A DNA stretch of 64,000 nucleotides from Clarkia xantiana subsp. parviflora (GCA_036873135.1 JAPTYO010000004.1:244322-308321); one strand, 5' to 3'. Counted from the stretch's first letter, positions 50,820 to 62,802 are shown. Numbers and translations: made by a program. Notes: generated from the letters alone by a model not told the origin.

Positions 50820-51936
50820 AGGTTAAAAGATGGATTTTTCTACCATGCTCTTGGAGCACCATGTTTTTTATTTTTTAATACTATGGTGGACTTAATTGTA
50901 ACATAAGTAAAACTTTAAAAGTATGAAAAAGTATGAATTTTTTTTAACTACACCTAAGATGTGTATCATACTATTAATAATATCAATTTCCATATGGGGT
51001 TCACCTTTAGGGCAATAAAAAATATAAAAAATTAGTGGCAAAAGCATGGTGCTCCAAGAGCATGGTAGAAAGGTCCTTAAAAGATACTTGTTTGACCGAA
51101 ATCTGCTTCTGGTACCACTACCATATATTTTTTTCATCTACTTTTTGTATCAAAATTTTTAAGAAAGTATACTTTTTAGTACATGCGTTAGTTGACCGTT
51201 AGTTTTGCTATTAAATGACATGTGTAAGTTACATGATCCACCATAAACTTTTGATTTTATTCAGTTTAGTCCTTCTAATAAATCCATAATTTTTATTTTG
51301 TTCAGCTTAGTCCTAAAACTTTAAAATCGAACGCAATTGAACCCAATTAACCTAACCAGACGTAGCCTTGGGCAAGGTCCGTCCCTGGATCGGGTCGCTG
51401 GACCCAACCGACCCCGACCCAAGGTCGAACCTGACCCTAGGATAGGTCCGGCTAGGTCAATTAGAACCTAGTCCCAATTAGGTCTGGACTTAACTCTGGG
51501 CTGGGTCTGACCCCAGTCGGGATCCCGTGAGTCCCGCGACCCCGACTAGGGTCCGACCCAGCCATGGGTTAGCTCAGGGCTAGGTAAATTGGGACATAAC
51601 CCCAATTGGACCCAATTAGGCCTGAGTTCCAATTGACATAGCCGGACCTAGCCTAGTGCTAAGTCCGACGGGTTCGATTTTGAAATTCTAGGACTAAATT
51701 GAACAAAATGAAAGTTAGGGATGTATTAGAGGGACTAAATTGAACAAAATCAAAAGTTTAAGGTGGGTCACGTGACTTGCACATGCCATTTACCAGCCAA
51801 AACTAACGGCCAACTAACAGATGTACTAAAATTATACTTTTTTGAAACGTTTGTTACTAAAAGTAGAGGAAAAAAAATATATGGAACCAAAAATAGATTT
51901 AGGTCAAACATATGGTATCAAAAGTACATTTAACCC
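50820..51936. mobile_element. Foldback Mutator-type element sharing a target site with its neighbour
   Basis: Terminal inverted repeats AGGTTAAAAG and GGGTTAAATG (right end read inward), followed on both sides by GTTTGACC(G/T)AAATCT, CCATATATTTTTTTC and TTCA(A/G)TTTAGTCC. The flanks are TATTATTTA (50811-50819) and TATTGTTTA (51937-51945), so the left flank is also the right target duplication of the element at 49688-50810. A 245-bp MITE is nested in the left arm. The 300-bp centre is a jumble of GGGTCGGACC/TAGGTC-type inverted motifs. A related copy lies at 61399-61927. Confidence 0.72.
50832..51076. mobile_element. 245-bp Mutator-type MITE nested in a foldback element
   Basis: A perfect 9-bp target duplication TTAAAAGAT occurs at 50823-50831 and 51077-51085. 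The 32-bp terminal inverted repeats differ at two positions; both contain CTACCATGCTCTTGGAGCAC. The interior is AT-rich and non-coding. Removing the MITE and one duplication restores the left arm of the surrounding element. Confidence 0.92.
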
Positions 51937-51945
51937 TATTGTTTA

Positions 51946-52590
51946 ATTCGTTTTCAAAATTAATATATATTAGAAAAGTATATACATCTTATTGTTCATT
52001 AGTTTATTACTGTGATGTACATATGTAAAAATATTTGCAATGTCTCCACTTCTTATTTCACATAAAAAAATTATTTATAAACTAAAATATTATAGAAAAA
52101 GTTATAATTGTTTCGTTATATTATTCAAAAGTTGATAATATTATAATAAATAAAAAAATTAATTATTAACTATAAATACTAAAATTACATAATTTTTTTA
52201 ATTATGATATTAATTTTTCAGTGTCATTTATGTTGAATGCACAAATCATAAACTGATACTTGTCTCTCCTCTTATTGGAAGAGCTAAATGACTAAATTTT
52301 TCAGTGTCATTTATGTTGAATGCACAAATCATAAACTGATACTTGTCTCTCCTCTCATTTATGTTATATTTTATTATACTATAATATTTTTTATATATAA
52401 ATTTTAAAGTATGATATTATAAAAAAAATTGTAAGTCAAACTTTAGGTTTACCTTATTAACCTTAAAATACACATTTAGAGATAAAAACAAGGTAAAAAA
52501 TTATCATACACTAAATCATTATACCTTAAACCATAAACCATTATATACCATAAACCACTATACCTAAATGAACATACCCGAAACTATTAC
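51946..52590. repeat. AT-rich intergenic DNA with an 83-bp tandem duplication
   Basis: At 52212-52357 an 83-bp segment starting AATTTTTCAGTGTCATTTAT is repeated once in tandem, the second copy being truncated at about 63 bp. The copies are almost identical, so the duplication is recent. The remainder is A/T-rich sequence without genes. Confidence 0.8.
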
Positions 52591-52840
52591 GGCATGTTTG
52601 GTTCGTGGAATAGGATTTAGGAATACAAAATATGGATTAGGAATATGGAATGACGAATACTTAATAATAATATGATGATGTTTGGTTCACATGAGAAATA
52701 TGAAATGAGAATTCCAAATTCAATGTTTGGTTGATATAATGTTATAGATAATGGAATATAATAAGCCCAAATTGACGAATATACCCTTTTGTTATATATA
52801 TTAACAAAATTAACAATACTAAACAAAAAAAATCATAACT
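52591..52840. other. Possible degraded MITE
   Basis: Repeated TGTTTGGTT motifs (near 52596, 52679 and 52726) with GGAATAGGATTTAGGAATA-type sequence look like a plant MITE of hAT or Harbinger type. No matching inverted end or target duplication was found, so this is a weak call. Confidence 0.35.
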
Positions 52841-53480
52841 AGCGGCGGAAAGCGGACAGTGGCGGCAGATGGCGGCGGTGGAGGGGGAGGGCTGCCGGAT
52901 GGTGGATGACGGTGGAGTGGGGAGGGCTGGCGGGTGGGCGGCAAATGGTGGGGCACATCGCTCATCGTTTATGCTTCACCATAGCCGCCAGAGTCATCCT
53001 AATTCGCCACCAGCCTACCACCAATCCAGTCTACTGTCGAGTCGAGTATCTGTCAAACTTGACTTGATTAGTATTTTCCAAGCTCGAACTCGGTCGAGCT
53101 CTAAATTTGAAACTCGATCTCGACTTGAATCCAAGGTCGACATAATCGAGCTCGGCTCTACTCGACTCGCTAGTCAATTATATATCACAAGAAATTAACA
53201 TTTTTCATAGCTAAAAAAATCGAGTTCGACTCAACTCGACTAAATTTGAACTCGATTGACTTATATAATAATTGATTATTAATAAATAAGAATAATAATA
53301 ATAAGAATCAAGCCCGACTCGACTTATAAACTCAAACTCGAAACTCGTTTAGGCTCGTGAGTAACTCGAACTGAGCATTATCAAACTCGAGCTCGACTCG
53401 GCATACCAGAATGCTTGAGTCGAGCTCAGCTCGACTGAATTTTTTCGAGTCGAAATCGAATTTTGTCCGAGCCGCTGTCC
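52841..53480. repeat. GGCGG-rich segment followed by CTCGACTCG/GAGCTCG-rich repeat
   Basis: 52841-52965 is a purine-biased GGCGGTGG-type stretch. 53030-53480 contains many copies of CTCGACTCG, CTCGAACTCG and CGAGCTCG in both orientations, separated by AT-rich spacers, as in degenerate inverted-repeat transposons. Frames read through it lack known domains. Confidence 0.55.
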
Positions 53481-54218
53481 AGTTTCTCCTCTGTCAATTC
53501 CCAGACAAGTCTCAGTTCGTAAAATAATAGGGAGCAAACCTTCCATGGAGGAGAGTTAGGAGATAAGGATACATAAAAGTTAAATTAAAAAGAGATGAAC
53601 TAATTCCAGATTTACATCACCGCTGCTGTCCAGTCCTACCGCACCGTCCCTCGCGTCGATGTCTGCCGTCCAGGTCTAGCGCTGCTTTTACCCTTTCCGT
53701 TTCTACTTTCCAACTCTTATCTTACACTGTTTTCTCTTTTGTATCCATGAATTAGGCTATGGGTTTGACAAAAAGAGGTAGGATGCGCAGCTTGAGAGAA
53801 AATAGATCCAACAGTCGACCTATGGTTTTAAATAATTGCATACTTTTTGATACCCTCACAGCTTGAAGGATGAACTTGAGCTAAACCCGATGGTTGAAGT
53901 CTTGAATATGCGACTATATGCAATTTTACAAATAATATTTGCTTTGCCATAACATCGCCAGCCAACTGTTCGATAAAAGTCCTGACTGACCGAGCTCTCT
54001 TCTCCCTTGTTGTTGATATTAGCGAACCGCATTTCTGCTTCACCAGTCATCACCTCTTCTGGTTCGTTAGTTTCAAACCCCTGCAGGCAACTTCCGTATT
54101 AAAGGTGCGATCTTTGATACCCCTCGGTTCCTGTGATCATAACTAGATTTCTCAGGCTGTCTTCTTTGTTTGTTTCTTCTGTCTTCTGGTTGCAGATACT
54201 GATTTGAATGACAGTCAG
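53481..54218. other. Upstream region and 5' UTR of the PPR gene
   Basis: No coding sequence recognised. TTCTGGTTGCAG ending at 54195 is a good splice acceptor and could close an intron in the 5' UTR. A matching donor cannot be assigned with confidence. Confidence 0.45.
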
Positions 54219-55577
54219 ATGATGATTCGTTCAAGATCAAACTTGCTCTTTCACGGCAGGAGAAAATATATTCTTGCCAAGCATGATCGTGCTCTTTCTT
54301 TCGAAACCTCGAATACGAAAAAGTTCTACAAGAGAAAGCCCAGATATCCTATACCATTTGTCGGCGATGTGAAACAGCTCGAAGACAGCAATGAGGCACT
54401 TTGCCTTTTCCATCAATACCGGGATATGGGTTTTAGGCATGACTATCCTTCATACTCTGCTCTTATATACAAGTTAGCTCGTGCACGGAACTTCGAGGCG
54501 GTTGATTCGGTTCTTGGATATATCAGAGATAACAATGTTCGTTGCGGGGAGGCCATGTTCATTGCTCTGATTCAGCACTATGGAAAATCTCAGTTGTTCG
54601 AAAAGGCTGTCAATCTGTTCCGCAAGATGACCTCTTTTAACTGCACCCGAACCGTGCAATCTCTGAACACAATACTCAACGTTCTTGTCGATAATGATAA
54701 GTTGATTGATGCAGCTGAATTGTTGCAGAGGTTGACAAAACAGGGCCTACATCCAAACTTGGTTTCGTTTAATATCATCATCAAGGGGTGTCTAAAAAAA
54801 GATGATTGGGAGACTGCATGTGAGGTGTTCGACGAAATGCTCGAGAGAAAAGTGGATCCTAGTGTTGTAACTTATAACAGTCTTTTGGGGTTCTTATGCA
54901 GGAAAGGTAATGTTGAGAAAGCCATGGATTTGCTTGAGGACATGACTGAGAAAGGCAAAGACCCGAATGCTGTAACATACGCGTTATTGATGGAAGGACT
55001 ATGCTCTATCGGTAAGTACAAGGAAGCAAAGAATCTCATGTTTGATATGGAGTACAAAGGCTGTAAACCGAATGTGAAGAACTTCAGTGTCCTGATGAGT
55101 GATCTTGGCAGGAGAGGTAAAATCGAGGATGCTGTGAATCTGCTCAAGGAGATGAAGAAGAGGCGGTTTAAACCCGACGTTGTGCCATACAACATATTGA
55201 TCAATTACATGTGTAAAGAGGGTAGAGCTAGTGAGGCTTATAAAGTCTTGGTTGAGATGCAGATTGGCGGGTATGAGCCAAATGCCGCTACTTTCCGGAT
55301 GCTGATTGATGGGTTTCTTCGGGTTAGTGATTTCGAGGGAGGTTTGAAGGTTCTTAATTTGATGTTGTCGAATCGGCATTGCCCTCTAGCACATACATTT
55401 TGTGGTTTAGTTGTGGGATTGTTAGGTGATGGTAATGTTGATGGTGCTTACTTTGTTTTTGAAGAAATGGTGAAAAGAATGGTTGAAGTTGATCTTCATA
55501 CTTGGGAAGCTTTAGTTAGAAATGCTTGTGGAGAAGATGGATGTGAAGGGGATCTCTTGTTTGAACTCTTGTCTTAA
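54219..55577 (+). CDS. P-class pentatricopeptide repeat (PPR) protein
   Basis: Single-exon gene of 452 codons. The longest frame opens at a TTG; the first ATG is 54219, and a second follows at 54222. The N-terminus (MMIRSRSNLLFHGRRKYILA) is rich in Arg, Lys and Ser and poor in acids, as expected of a mitochondrial targeting peptide. From about residue 75 to 440 run some eleven 35-residue repeats, for example DPSVVTYNSLLGFLCRKGNV, DPNAVTYALLMEGLCSIGKY and KPDVVPYNILINYMCKEGRA. No E, DYW or SMR domain follows, so it is a pure P-type protein. P-class PPR proteins bind organelle RNA in a sequence-specific way and stabilise, splice or help translate it. The target is not known; a mitochondrial role is inferred from the N-terminus. 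Intron-free structure is usual for this family. Confidence 0.9.
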   Translation: MMIRSRSNLLFHGRRKYILAKHDRALSFETSNTKKFYKRKPRYPIPFVGDVKQLEDSNEALCLFHQYRDMGFRHDYPSYSALIYKLARARNFEAVDSVLGYIRDNNVRCGEAMFIALIQHYGKSQLFEKAVNLFRKMTSFNCTRTVQSLNTILNVLVDNDKLIDAAELLQRLTKQGLHPNLVSFNIIIKGCLKKDDWETACEVFDEMLERKVDPSVVTYNSLLGFLCRKGNVEKAMDLLEDMTEKGKDPNAVTYALLMEGLCSIGKYKEAKNLMFDMEYKGCKPNVKNFSVLMSDLGRRGKIEDAVNLLKEMKKRRFKPDVVPYNILINYMCKEGRASEAYKVLVEMQIGGYEPNAATFRMLIDGFLRVSDFEGGLKVLNLMLSNRHCPLAHTFCGLVVGLLGDGNVDGAYFVFEEMVKRMVEVDLHTWEALVRNACGEDGCEGDLLFELLS

Positions 55578-55641
55578 CTTTAATTATAAAAAAAGTGTAG
55601 ATGTTTGTTGTTTCATTTCAGCTCTCATACTATGGAAAAAG

Positions 55642-55700
55642 AAAAGGTTGAGAAACAGAGTCTAAACTAGATTATATTGTGATTTGTGTCTCAACCTTTT
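55642..55700. other. Hairpin downstream of the PPR gene
   Basis: AAAAGGTTGAGAAACA pairs with TGTGTCTCAACCTTTT with one mismatch around a 27-nt loop. It lies 65 bp after the PPR stop, probably within its 3' UTR, and could stabilise the transcript end or be a small MITE remnant. Confidence 0.5.
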
Positions 55701-56568
55701 ATTTTGGTTACACACTAAAGTATTAGATTTATTGCTTTTCACGCTTCCTTATGATTTTGTTGATGAAACAAAGGAATATATTTTCCATTTTTCCGATGTA
55801 TTGTATCTGTTGGCTCATAATTTAGGCTTTTTTTGGCTTAAAAACCATATTTTTGTGGCTTCTTTTATACTTAAAAATTTTATTTTCATTCCGCCAATTT
55901 TAAATGTAAAAAGCGTAAATCAACAAATTTAATACTTCAATCGTAAATACTTGAGACTAACAATTTTATATAAAAATAGAAATCTTTTATGATATGTTCA
56001 GAGTGAAATTTAGCGTGCCTATTGAAAAGTAAAACCGTCTATTACATTTTTGGATATGTTAAATTAGTAAAATTTACAGTTTATAGTTTCTAAAAAGTAA
56101 TCAGTAATGTACAAATAGAACTTCAAATGATTATTTCGAAGAATTCTGGAAATAAAAATAAGGCTAAACAACATTTACATGAAGAAAACATCACAATCCA
56201 AGTCCAAACCCTGGTTTCAATGTCTTCTACTACACAAATTGACATAAATATAAAAGAGACATACAAAGAATGCACACCCTGAATAGGTACATAAGCACAG
56301 TGGAAGGGAGCTCTCAAATTTAACATAAAATCCGGGCGACGATAGCCGAACGAAATTTAGCAGATCGAACCAGACCGACTGTGATAGACTCACGTAAATG
56401 GTAATATCGGCTTTACTATGAATGCATTTTGCATTCATCTTACAGTCAGCCTGGTTTAATCTGCTTGATTCAGTCCAAGAACCATTTCCAGAAAAGAAAA
56501 CAACTGAACAGAACACATCCATTTACCAAGTAAAAAGAAGGGCACCAAGTAGTAACTTTATTTTATTT
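55701..56568. other. Convergent intergenic region between the PPR and NPH3 genes
   Basis: AT-rich, containing the 3' ends of two converging genes. No additional gene or repeat recognised. Confidence 0.6.
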
Positions 56569-59482
56569 TTACCTCTCAGGAGGGATCATAGTTTTATGGT
56601 GTTTCCCATTTCTATGCCTCCTCTTCTCAACCTTATTACCACCTCCATTGCTGTGTTTGCTGCTAATCGACACCGAATCCTCTTGCGCGCTGCACATCTG
56701 CGATTTCAACCTAAACCCGAGCTTCTTCGACATGTTTTCCCATGCACCACTTGCAGGGTTCGATCCCCTGACCTTGACCCGACCCAACTTCTTAATCTCC
56801 TGCCTCATGTCGGAGCACTCTTTCTCGAGCTCCAACACCCTCACCTTCATGCTGTCCATGCCGACCTTCAGGACCTGGTTCTCCCTCACGGCCGTGGCCC
56901 ACCCGCCTTCGCCGGTGTTCTGGGCCCCACCACCGGACCTTGAAACCTCGAGGTTTTCTGACACCATCAGGCACCCTGCTATCGAGCTCCTGAGCTGGAG
57001 CTGCTCGAAGAAGAGGACTTGGACTATTACTCTTAGGGGAAGCCGCTCGTTTTGTGCGGCGTGGGTGCAGGCTTCCATCGAGAGCTTCTGGCAGTCCATT
57101 AGTCTGCAAAGATGTTCCCTCTCCGAATCGGACATCCACGGGTGTGACTGTAGTCAGGCACAAAGCAAGGAATTAAACACAGAGGCAAAATGTTTAAACT
57201 ATACTGTGCAAGTCACGTGACTATCTAACAATCAAAGTTAACAGTTGACTATCAGATGCACCAAAAGTTTGCAAAAAAAAAAAAACATGTTGCACCAAAA
57301 GACATTAACACCTATTATTGTACCATAAAATGAGATAAAAATTGATAATTTACCTTGAGGTATATATCCGTGGCACGGTAAAGACCATCATCGAGCGGTC
57401 TAGCATACTCAGGAACAGCTCCTGCAAGTGCTTCAAACTTGGGGAGTTTAAGGTTAATGTCAGAAGCAACCTCTGCAAGGTACCCATCAATAAGCTTGGC
57501 CACCTTAGTAATAGAAGTTAACGAAGAAGGCGAACCCATCAATTGATCGTCTTCATCTAAATTTGGAGACACCCCTCCATTCGCTCGATCCATGGCAAGG
57601 AAGTGTTCGAGAATCCTTTGTATGCAATCCACATCGTACAATGTCTCCATCGAATTAGAGAACGTCGGGATCAAAAGATCTTCCAATGATGCTTCATTGA
57701 GCTGCAACCCGATCCTCTTCTCCAAGTTTGAAACGCAATCGGGCCCCGCTTTGAGGATGAATGCTGTCCGAAGCAGACCGAATAAGAACTTGGCGGGAAC
57801 GAGACCGTTCTGCATCGGTATTAGCCTCTCGATTTCTTCTAGAAGTTTCGTCTGATCTTCTTCGGAAAGTAGGTTGCTGCTGCTCGAACTAGATGCACCT
57901 TGATGTCGGTTTAATCCAGGAATGTATTTCCTCGCGTAGGAGATAATCGAGCCCGATATAATCTCGGGTTTGATTCCATGACCCTCCATGGCAACAATCA
58001 ATCTCTTATAGAGATTCAAGCTCAGAGACAAAACATCATCGTACCACCAACCCGAGCTAGTAACCCTAGGGCGGGCCCCAGTACTTATCCCGTTCCACAA
58101 AATACTCCCTCCGGGGCTCTGAGCGGGCCCGCCCAGCTCCACAACAGGCCACCCAAACAAATTCGGGTCGGTCGATGCCTTGGTTGCCAAGGAACGTATG
58201 CACCGATCGGTGATATGGAGCTCATCTGCAAAAGTCAAGATCTCGTCACAGCTCTGGAGGGCTCTTAAGGAGTCTTTCCAGTTCTTAAGTACCGTTTGTT
58301 TCAAGAAAGTTTCGGTTTTTGCAACGAGGTTTCCTTCGCCATACTCCTCGGACATCTCTAGATGCTCTGCAGCGCAGCGGAGGTAGACAACGTTTGAGGA
58401 TGTTAGCTCGAGTTTGACGCCGTAACAGAATTTGGTTATGAGTTCAAATGTTTTTGCTCCTCCCGGGATGTCGGAGAGGTGGATCGTAGTTTCTTGTTCT
58501 TCTTGTTTTTCCTCGGATGCATCGGCTATCATCCTTTCCATGACTCCGCTTCTAGAAAGCAGAGGGAACTGCAAAACAATGTAAGCAAGAAGAAATTCAG
58601 CTAATTAACCGTTCGATGATTACACGGGACAATGAATCTGATGAACTGAAAAAGACAGTTACCTTGTGAAGATGAAAGGACATTTCGTCCACTTCAACAA
58701 CGATGTCACTGGGAAGGCCTGTCGTGCAGAACCTGTCATGTTACACGAAAATGCATTGTTCGTGATTAGCTCAAACAAAGCTTTAAGAAAACTGAATCGG
58801 AATTTACAAAAAAGAGCATGTTTGTTGCAGATTATCTTCTTGAGTTTCATGAACATTCAACTACATTCAAAGTTGATTTATGGTCTATGCATGTTTGCTA
58901 TAATGATCATCACCATAAAGGAAATTCAACTTTTTCAAAACCGAATCATTTCGACTGATATGAACATGGAAAGGAATTTATGTTCTTCACTTCATCTAAA
59001 AGACATAAAAAATGTTAAAGAACCTAAAAACAGTCCTACCTATAGATCGTGTTGAAAATCCTGTATTGGCGTTTTAAGCAACAAAAACATGTAATTTTCT
59101 ACTTTTCCGAAGTATCATATTTGCTGTTCATGGTTTGATGAGATGACTGATGTTTAAAGAACATGACATGTAGTTGAGACTGTTTTAGGTCTTAAACCTT
59201 AAAAAAATTCAATCAACATTCTTCACCAACTCATTGAAATCTAAATCCTACTATACAGCTAACAGGGGCAAACCCAGAAATCCATGACCCATCAAGAAAA
59301 TGCAAAGCTTGAATATGACAACAAACTAAACAAACCAGATAATCAAGAGACATTTCTATTGTAATTCCAATTCTAAGAAAGAATAGATGCATTTGCAAAA
59401 CAATTGCCAAATTAAACACTTACCATGCCTGCCCTTGCCTCTGGAAGGCATCAGCTTTAGACCCTAATTTCATGCAGGCCAT
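56569..59482 (-). CDS. BTB/POZ - NPH3 domain protein (NPH3/RPT2-like family)
   Basis: Four exons on the minus strand: 59482-59424, 58732-58663, 58568-57354 and 57147-56569. All introns are GT-AG, phases agree, and the product is 640 aa. It opens with [20 protein letters not shown] and the BTB domain, [20 protein letters not shown] to about residue 110. The NPH3 domain spans about 200-495 ([76 protein letters not shown]). A short coiled coil ([20 protein letters not shown]) and a basic tail follow. Exon 2 is only 70 nt. Members act at the plasma membrane or cytoplasm as substrate adaptors of CUL3 ubiquitin ligases in phototropin and auxin responses; which member this is cannot be told. A possible TATA element lies near 60171 on the minus strand, about 690 bp before the ATG. 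Confidence 0.93.
57232..57319. mobile_element. Remnant of a Mutator-type element arm in NPH3 intron 3
   Basis: ACATGTTGCACCAAAA and CACCTATTATT match the right arm of the element at 49688-50810, and CAAGTCACGTGAC just upstream (57210) matches a motif in its relatives. It lies wholly inside the 206-bp third intron and does not touch either splice site. Confidence 0.6.
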
Positions 59483-61398
59483 TCTTATCAACAAGATAGA
59501 AGCACAAGGCAATGGACCACTTAAACTGCTCTGTTTTCTGGGTAATTTCTCAACACTGTCATGGCAGGAACAGAAGAAGACCAGATTTCGCCGCCAGTCA
59601 ACACCCTTTACCCAGAATCACTCACAGATTCAAACCCACCGGAAAAAATCGCGTCTTTTCACTTCCTTGCCGCAAATCAACCGCCCTTCTGTGGCGAAAC
59701 AACTTCAATAAACTCCTCCGATGAAAGGTCCGTACAAATTGAAGAACCCCGAGACAACTCGGACAAGGAAGATTGTGGAAGGTGCCGAAATCTCAGTAGA
59801 ACCCAAAGTATCGTAGAGAAAACAATTTAAGGTCAACTTTTACACCAGGTTTGATCTGACAGCGAAAAAAACCATTTTTTTTTAAAAACAAATTCTGAAA
59901 TTTGTTTTCTTTGGCAAAAAGATTCCAAAATGTCGAGGCTAGTAGGGGACAGAGGGGGACCAAAAGCACTCAAACTCAGACCCTCGATAAAGAAATCCAA
60001 CTATTGAACCACTTGCTCATTCCTACGCTTGCTTCATTAAAATTAGGGTTTTTGCAGATCTTCGTTTGCGATTTTTAAGGAGGAGAGGAGAGGGAGGGGC
60101 ATGGATACTCAAAGCATGCATTCATGTGGGGACAGTTGCTTGAGACACACTCATTGCCTTCTCTTCTCGTTATATACAACGTTAAAGATATGTAGTATAA
60201 ATGTTCATAAACAAATAAACTCTTTGAATTAATTTTCAGAAATGAATTTATTGCATTGAAGTTGAAACTGAAAGAGAGGAGAGCCCCTCGATCCTTTTTC
60301 TGTGATCTTCAAATTAAATTTCATGTGTGTACTTGATTATATTTTTTCTGGCCAATATGTACTTGATTAAATAGATGTATGATAGAAGTTAAATATGAAA
60401 CCTACACTAAAATCATGTAATATGATATAATTATTCTGCTTTTAAACATATTTATAATCAACATTTTATTTCATATAGACTGATCTTGTACGAGCATTCA
60501 TTTTTTTAGGGTTGATAATTAATATGTTAAAAACAAACAAAGAAGAACCAACACTTGAATTAAGGTAATTTTATAAGTGATAAATAGTATTTTTATTGAA
60601 TAATAATGTGATTTATATTAATTATTATTAAACAAAATATATAAATATAATATTAATTCTCATTCGTATCGGATTAGTCAATTTGAGATAAGTATTGTTT
60701 ATCAATATTTTTTAAAATTATAAAGTTACAATATGATTTGAAGCCCTACCTATTAGTTAATAAGTGACATGTAACGTGTTATCTCAGTACCTATATTTCA
60801 TGATTTGAAAAGTAATAATATAAGTTTCTTTTATTTGTTATCATAAAAATGATAATGCCAAAGATAATTAAGTGAACAAAAAATATGTTAGTATTCTTTA
60901 TTGAGAACATCATTATATGGTCTAATCTTAAAAGTGTTTACTTATATATGGTTTAGATTTGAATTTCTAAGTTTGAAACATCTTAGGAAATGAAATTGTG
61001 ATAATCTGATTAAAATATCAGTTTCTGTTTGCCTCACATACCAAAGCAGGCATAAAAGGGGCGAGTAAAATTGGTCATGACAAGATGACATTTTGATTAT
61101 ACCAGATTACTGGTGAAACTACGTTGACGAGTCATTGTATACGTTAGTTATTCAATAATGATTGAAAAAAAAACATTCTCAAAACCGTAAACATCAAAGT
61201 TTGAATGTATTGCATAAATGAATTAATTTTGGGTCGCCATTATTAGTTCCTTCTCTTTTTAAGGCACCATTGTAAAGGTTTTGTCACGCATAATCCTTCT
61301 TAAGTACGTTTGTAACAGAAAAATTATTCATCTGTCTTAACACGAGAGTTTAACTCCATTGTACCGCCAGTCGTCTTATCTTAATCTAATTTATTTTA
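59483..61398. other. 5' leader of the NPH3 gene and AT-rich intergenic DNA
   Basis: 59483 to about 60150 is likely promoter and 5' UTR of the minus-strand NPH3 gene. The plus-strand frames here have no recognisable domain. From 60200 on the sequence is AT-rich, without genes or clear repeats. Confidence 0.5.
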
Positions 61399-61927
61399 GG
61401 GTTAACATGACTTTTGGTCCATGATGTTTGATTACTTTTGGGTTTTGGTTTATGATGTTTTTTTTGGCATAGTTTTGGTACCATATGTTTATAAAAAATT
61501 TTAGTTTTGGTCCGACCGTTACATTCCGTCCATTTTTTCTGTTAAGTGACATGTGCAAGTCACGTGATCCACCATAAACTTTCAGTTTTGTTCAATTTAG
61601 TCCCTCTAATACTTTTCTAACCTTTTTTTTTGTTCAATTTAGTCCGGAAGGTCCATTGAAATTTTAAAATTTTAGAACTAAATTGAAAAAAAAAAAAAAG
61701 GTTAAGAAAGTATTAGAGGGACTAAATTGAACAAAATTGAAAGTTTATGGTGGATCATATGACTTGCACATGTCAATTAACAGAAAAAATGGACGAAATG
61801 TAACGGTCGGACCAAAACTATAAAAATTCTACAAACATATGGTACTAAAACTATACCAAAAAAAAAACATCATAGACCAAAACCCAATAGTGGTCAAACA
61901 TCATAGACCAAAAAGACCTGTTAATGA
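61399..61927. mobile_element. Foldback element (about 530 bp, arms about 230 bp)
   Basis: Nearly the whole element is one long inverted repeat around a centre near 61660. GGGTTAACATGACTTTTGG at the left matches TCATTAACAGGTCTTTTTGG read from the right; inside, GTTCAATTTAGTCCCTCTAA and CATGTGCAAGTCACGTGATC recur inverted. The arms resemble the element at 50820-51936, so both belong to one family. No target duplication was found. A transcript would form a long hairpin, a likely source of small RNAs. Confidence 0.85.
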
Positions 61928-62403
61928 AAAAGACTAGTAATTAGCAAAACAAAATATATTCCTTCAAATGAAAGCAATGAGAATTATGAGGCCGTTGAGT
62001 AGTTCAGTGTTTCTGTCTATCCAGCTAGACCATGTGTAATGCACTTCTTGGAATTAATAACCCTTCGTCATCATTAGCCAGATATACCAGATATTTATTG
62101 ATAATAATAATAATTGAAAAAATAAAATTATTACTGCTTTTTAATTATACATGCTACCCTACTCTCTACCCACCCGCATATTCATTTCAGAAGGAAAACC
62201 ACGACGTCTTCATTTTGTTTAAGTTGACATATGTATTTATTTATAAGTTAAATAATTAATTAAATTATATAAGTTAAATTAATTAAACAATGATGGTAAT
62301 TGCCTAATTGGTAAGGTTGTAACTTGTAAGTAAAAGTATGAGGCCATTTTTTGTTAGGGAATAAGACGTACGCCTTAACCAATCAGCCCATAAGCTCGAA
62401 CTT
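61928..62403. other. AT-rich intergenic DNA
   Basis: No gene recognised. TA-rich microsatellite-like tracts occur at 62095-62150 and 62220-62290. Confidence 0.6.
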
Positions 62404-62802
62404 GTGAGTGAAGGCTTTCGGTATACACTTAATCTCTTTTTAGGTATCCCTTTTTATACCCAACATACCCTCATGTTTACACATCGGACTCATCAATTAG
62501 TCCGTAACATGGGTTTTTACACCGGACTCATCCCCTGGTCCGTAACATGGGCTTCTACTTGGCCACCTCGGCCCTCCAGGAGGTTCAACACCCTCCATAA
62601 CTGTGTTTGCAAACAACAGTTTTATACCGGACCTCTCACTAAGTCCGCGCCTCTACCGGCCACTCCGGCCGTACCCATGACTTCAACCCGGCCCACACTG
62701 GCCCTTTTTTTCTCATTTTTTTATGGGAGGTTTCCACATCTATTCCCTTCACTTTTTCATTTTTTTTCACTTTTAATGCCGCTACCGGGAATCGAACCCT
62801 CG
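62404..62802 (-). mobile_element. Probable internal remnant of a TRIM-like retroelement
   Basis: Follows the primer-binding site on the minus strand. It holds near-repeats of CCGGACTCAT and GTCCGTAACATGGG (around 62480-62555) and no protein domains. No second LTR was found on its far side, so the element is truncated. Confidence 0.45.

Noticed and set aside
52869..53198. 109-codon frame in the GGCGG-rich region
   Set aside because: Lies on simple repeat and CTCGACTCG repeat, with no domain and no splice context.
58666..59055. 129-codon plus-strand frame
   Set aside because: Lies opposite exon 2 and intron 1 of the NPH3 gene; no domain seen.
62297..62400. tRNA-like or SINE-like A/B boxes (AATTGGTAAGG ... 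AAGCTCGAAC)
   Set aside because: Weak match to Pol III boxes, no cloverleaf and no poly-A tail or target duplication.
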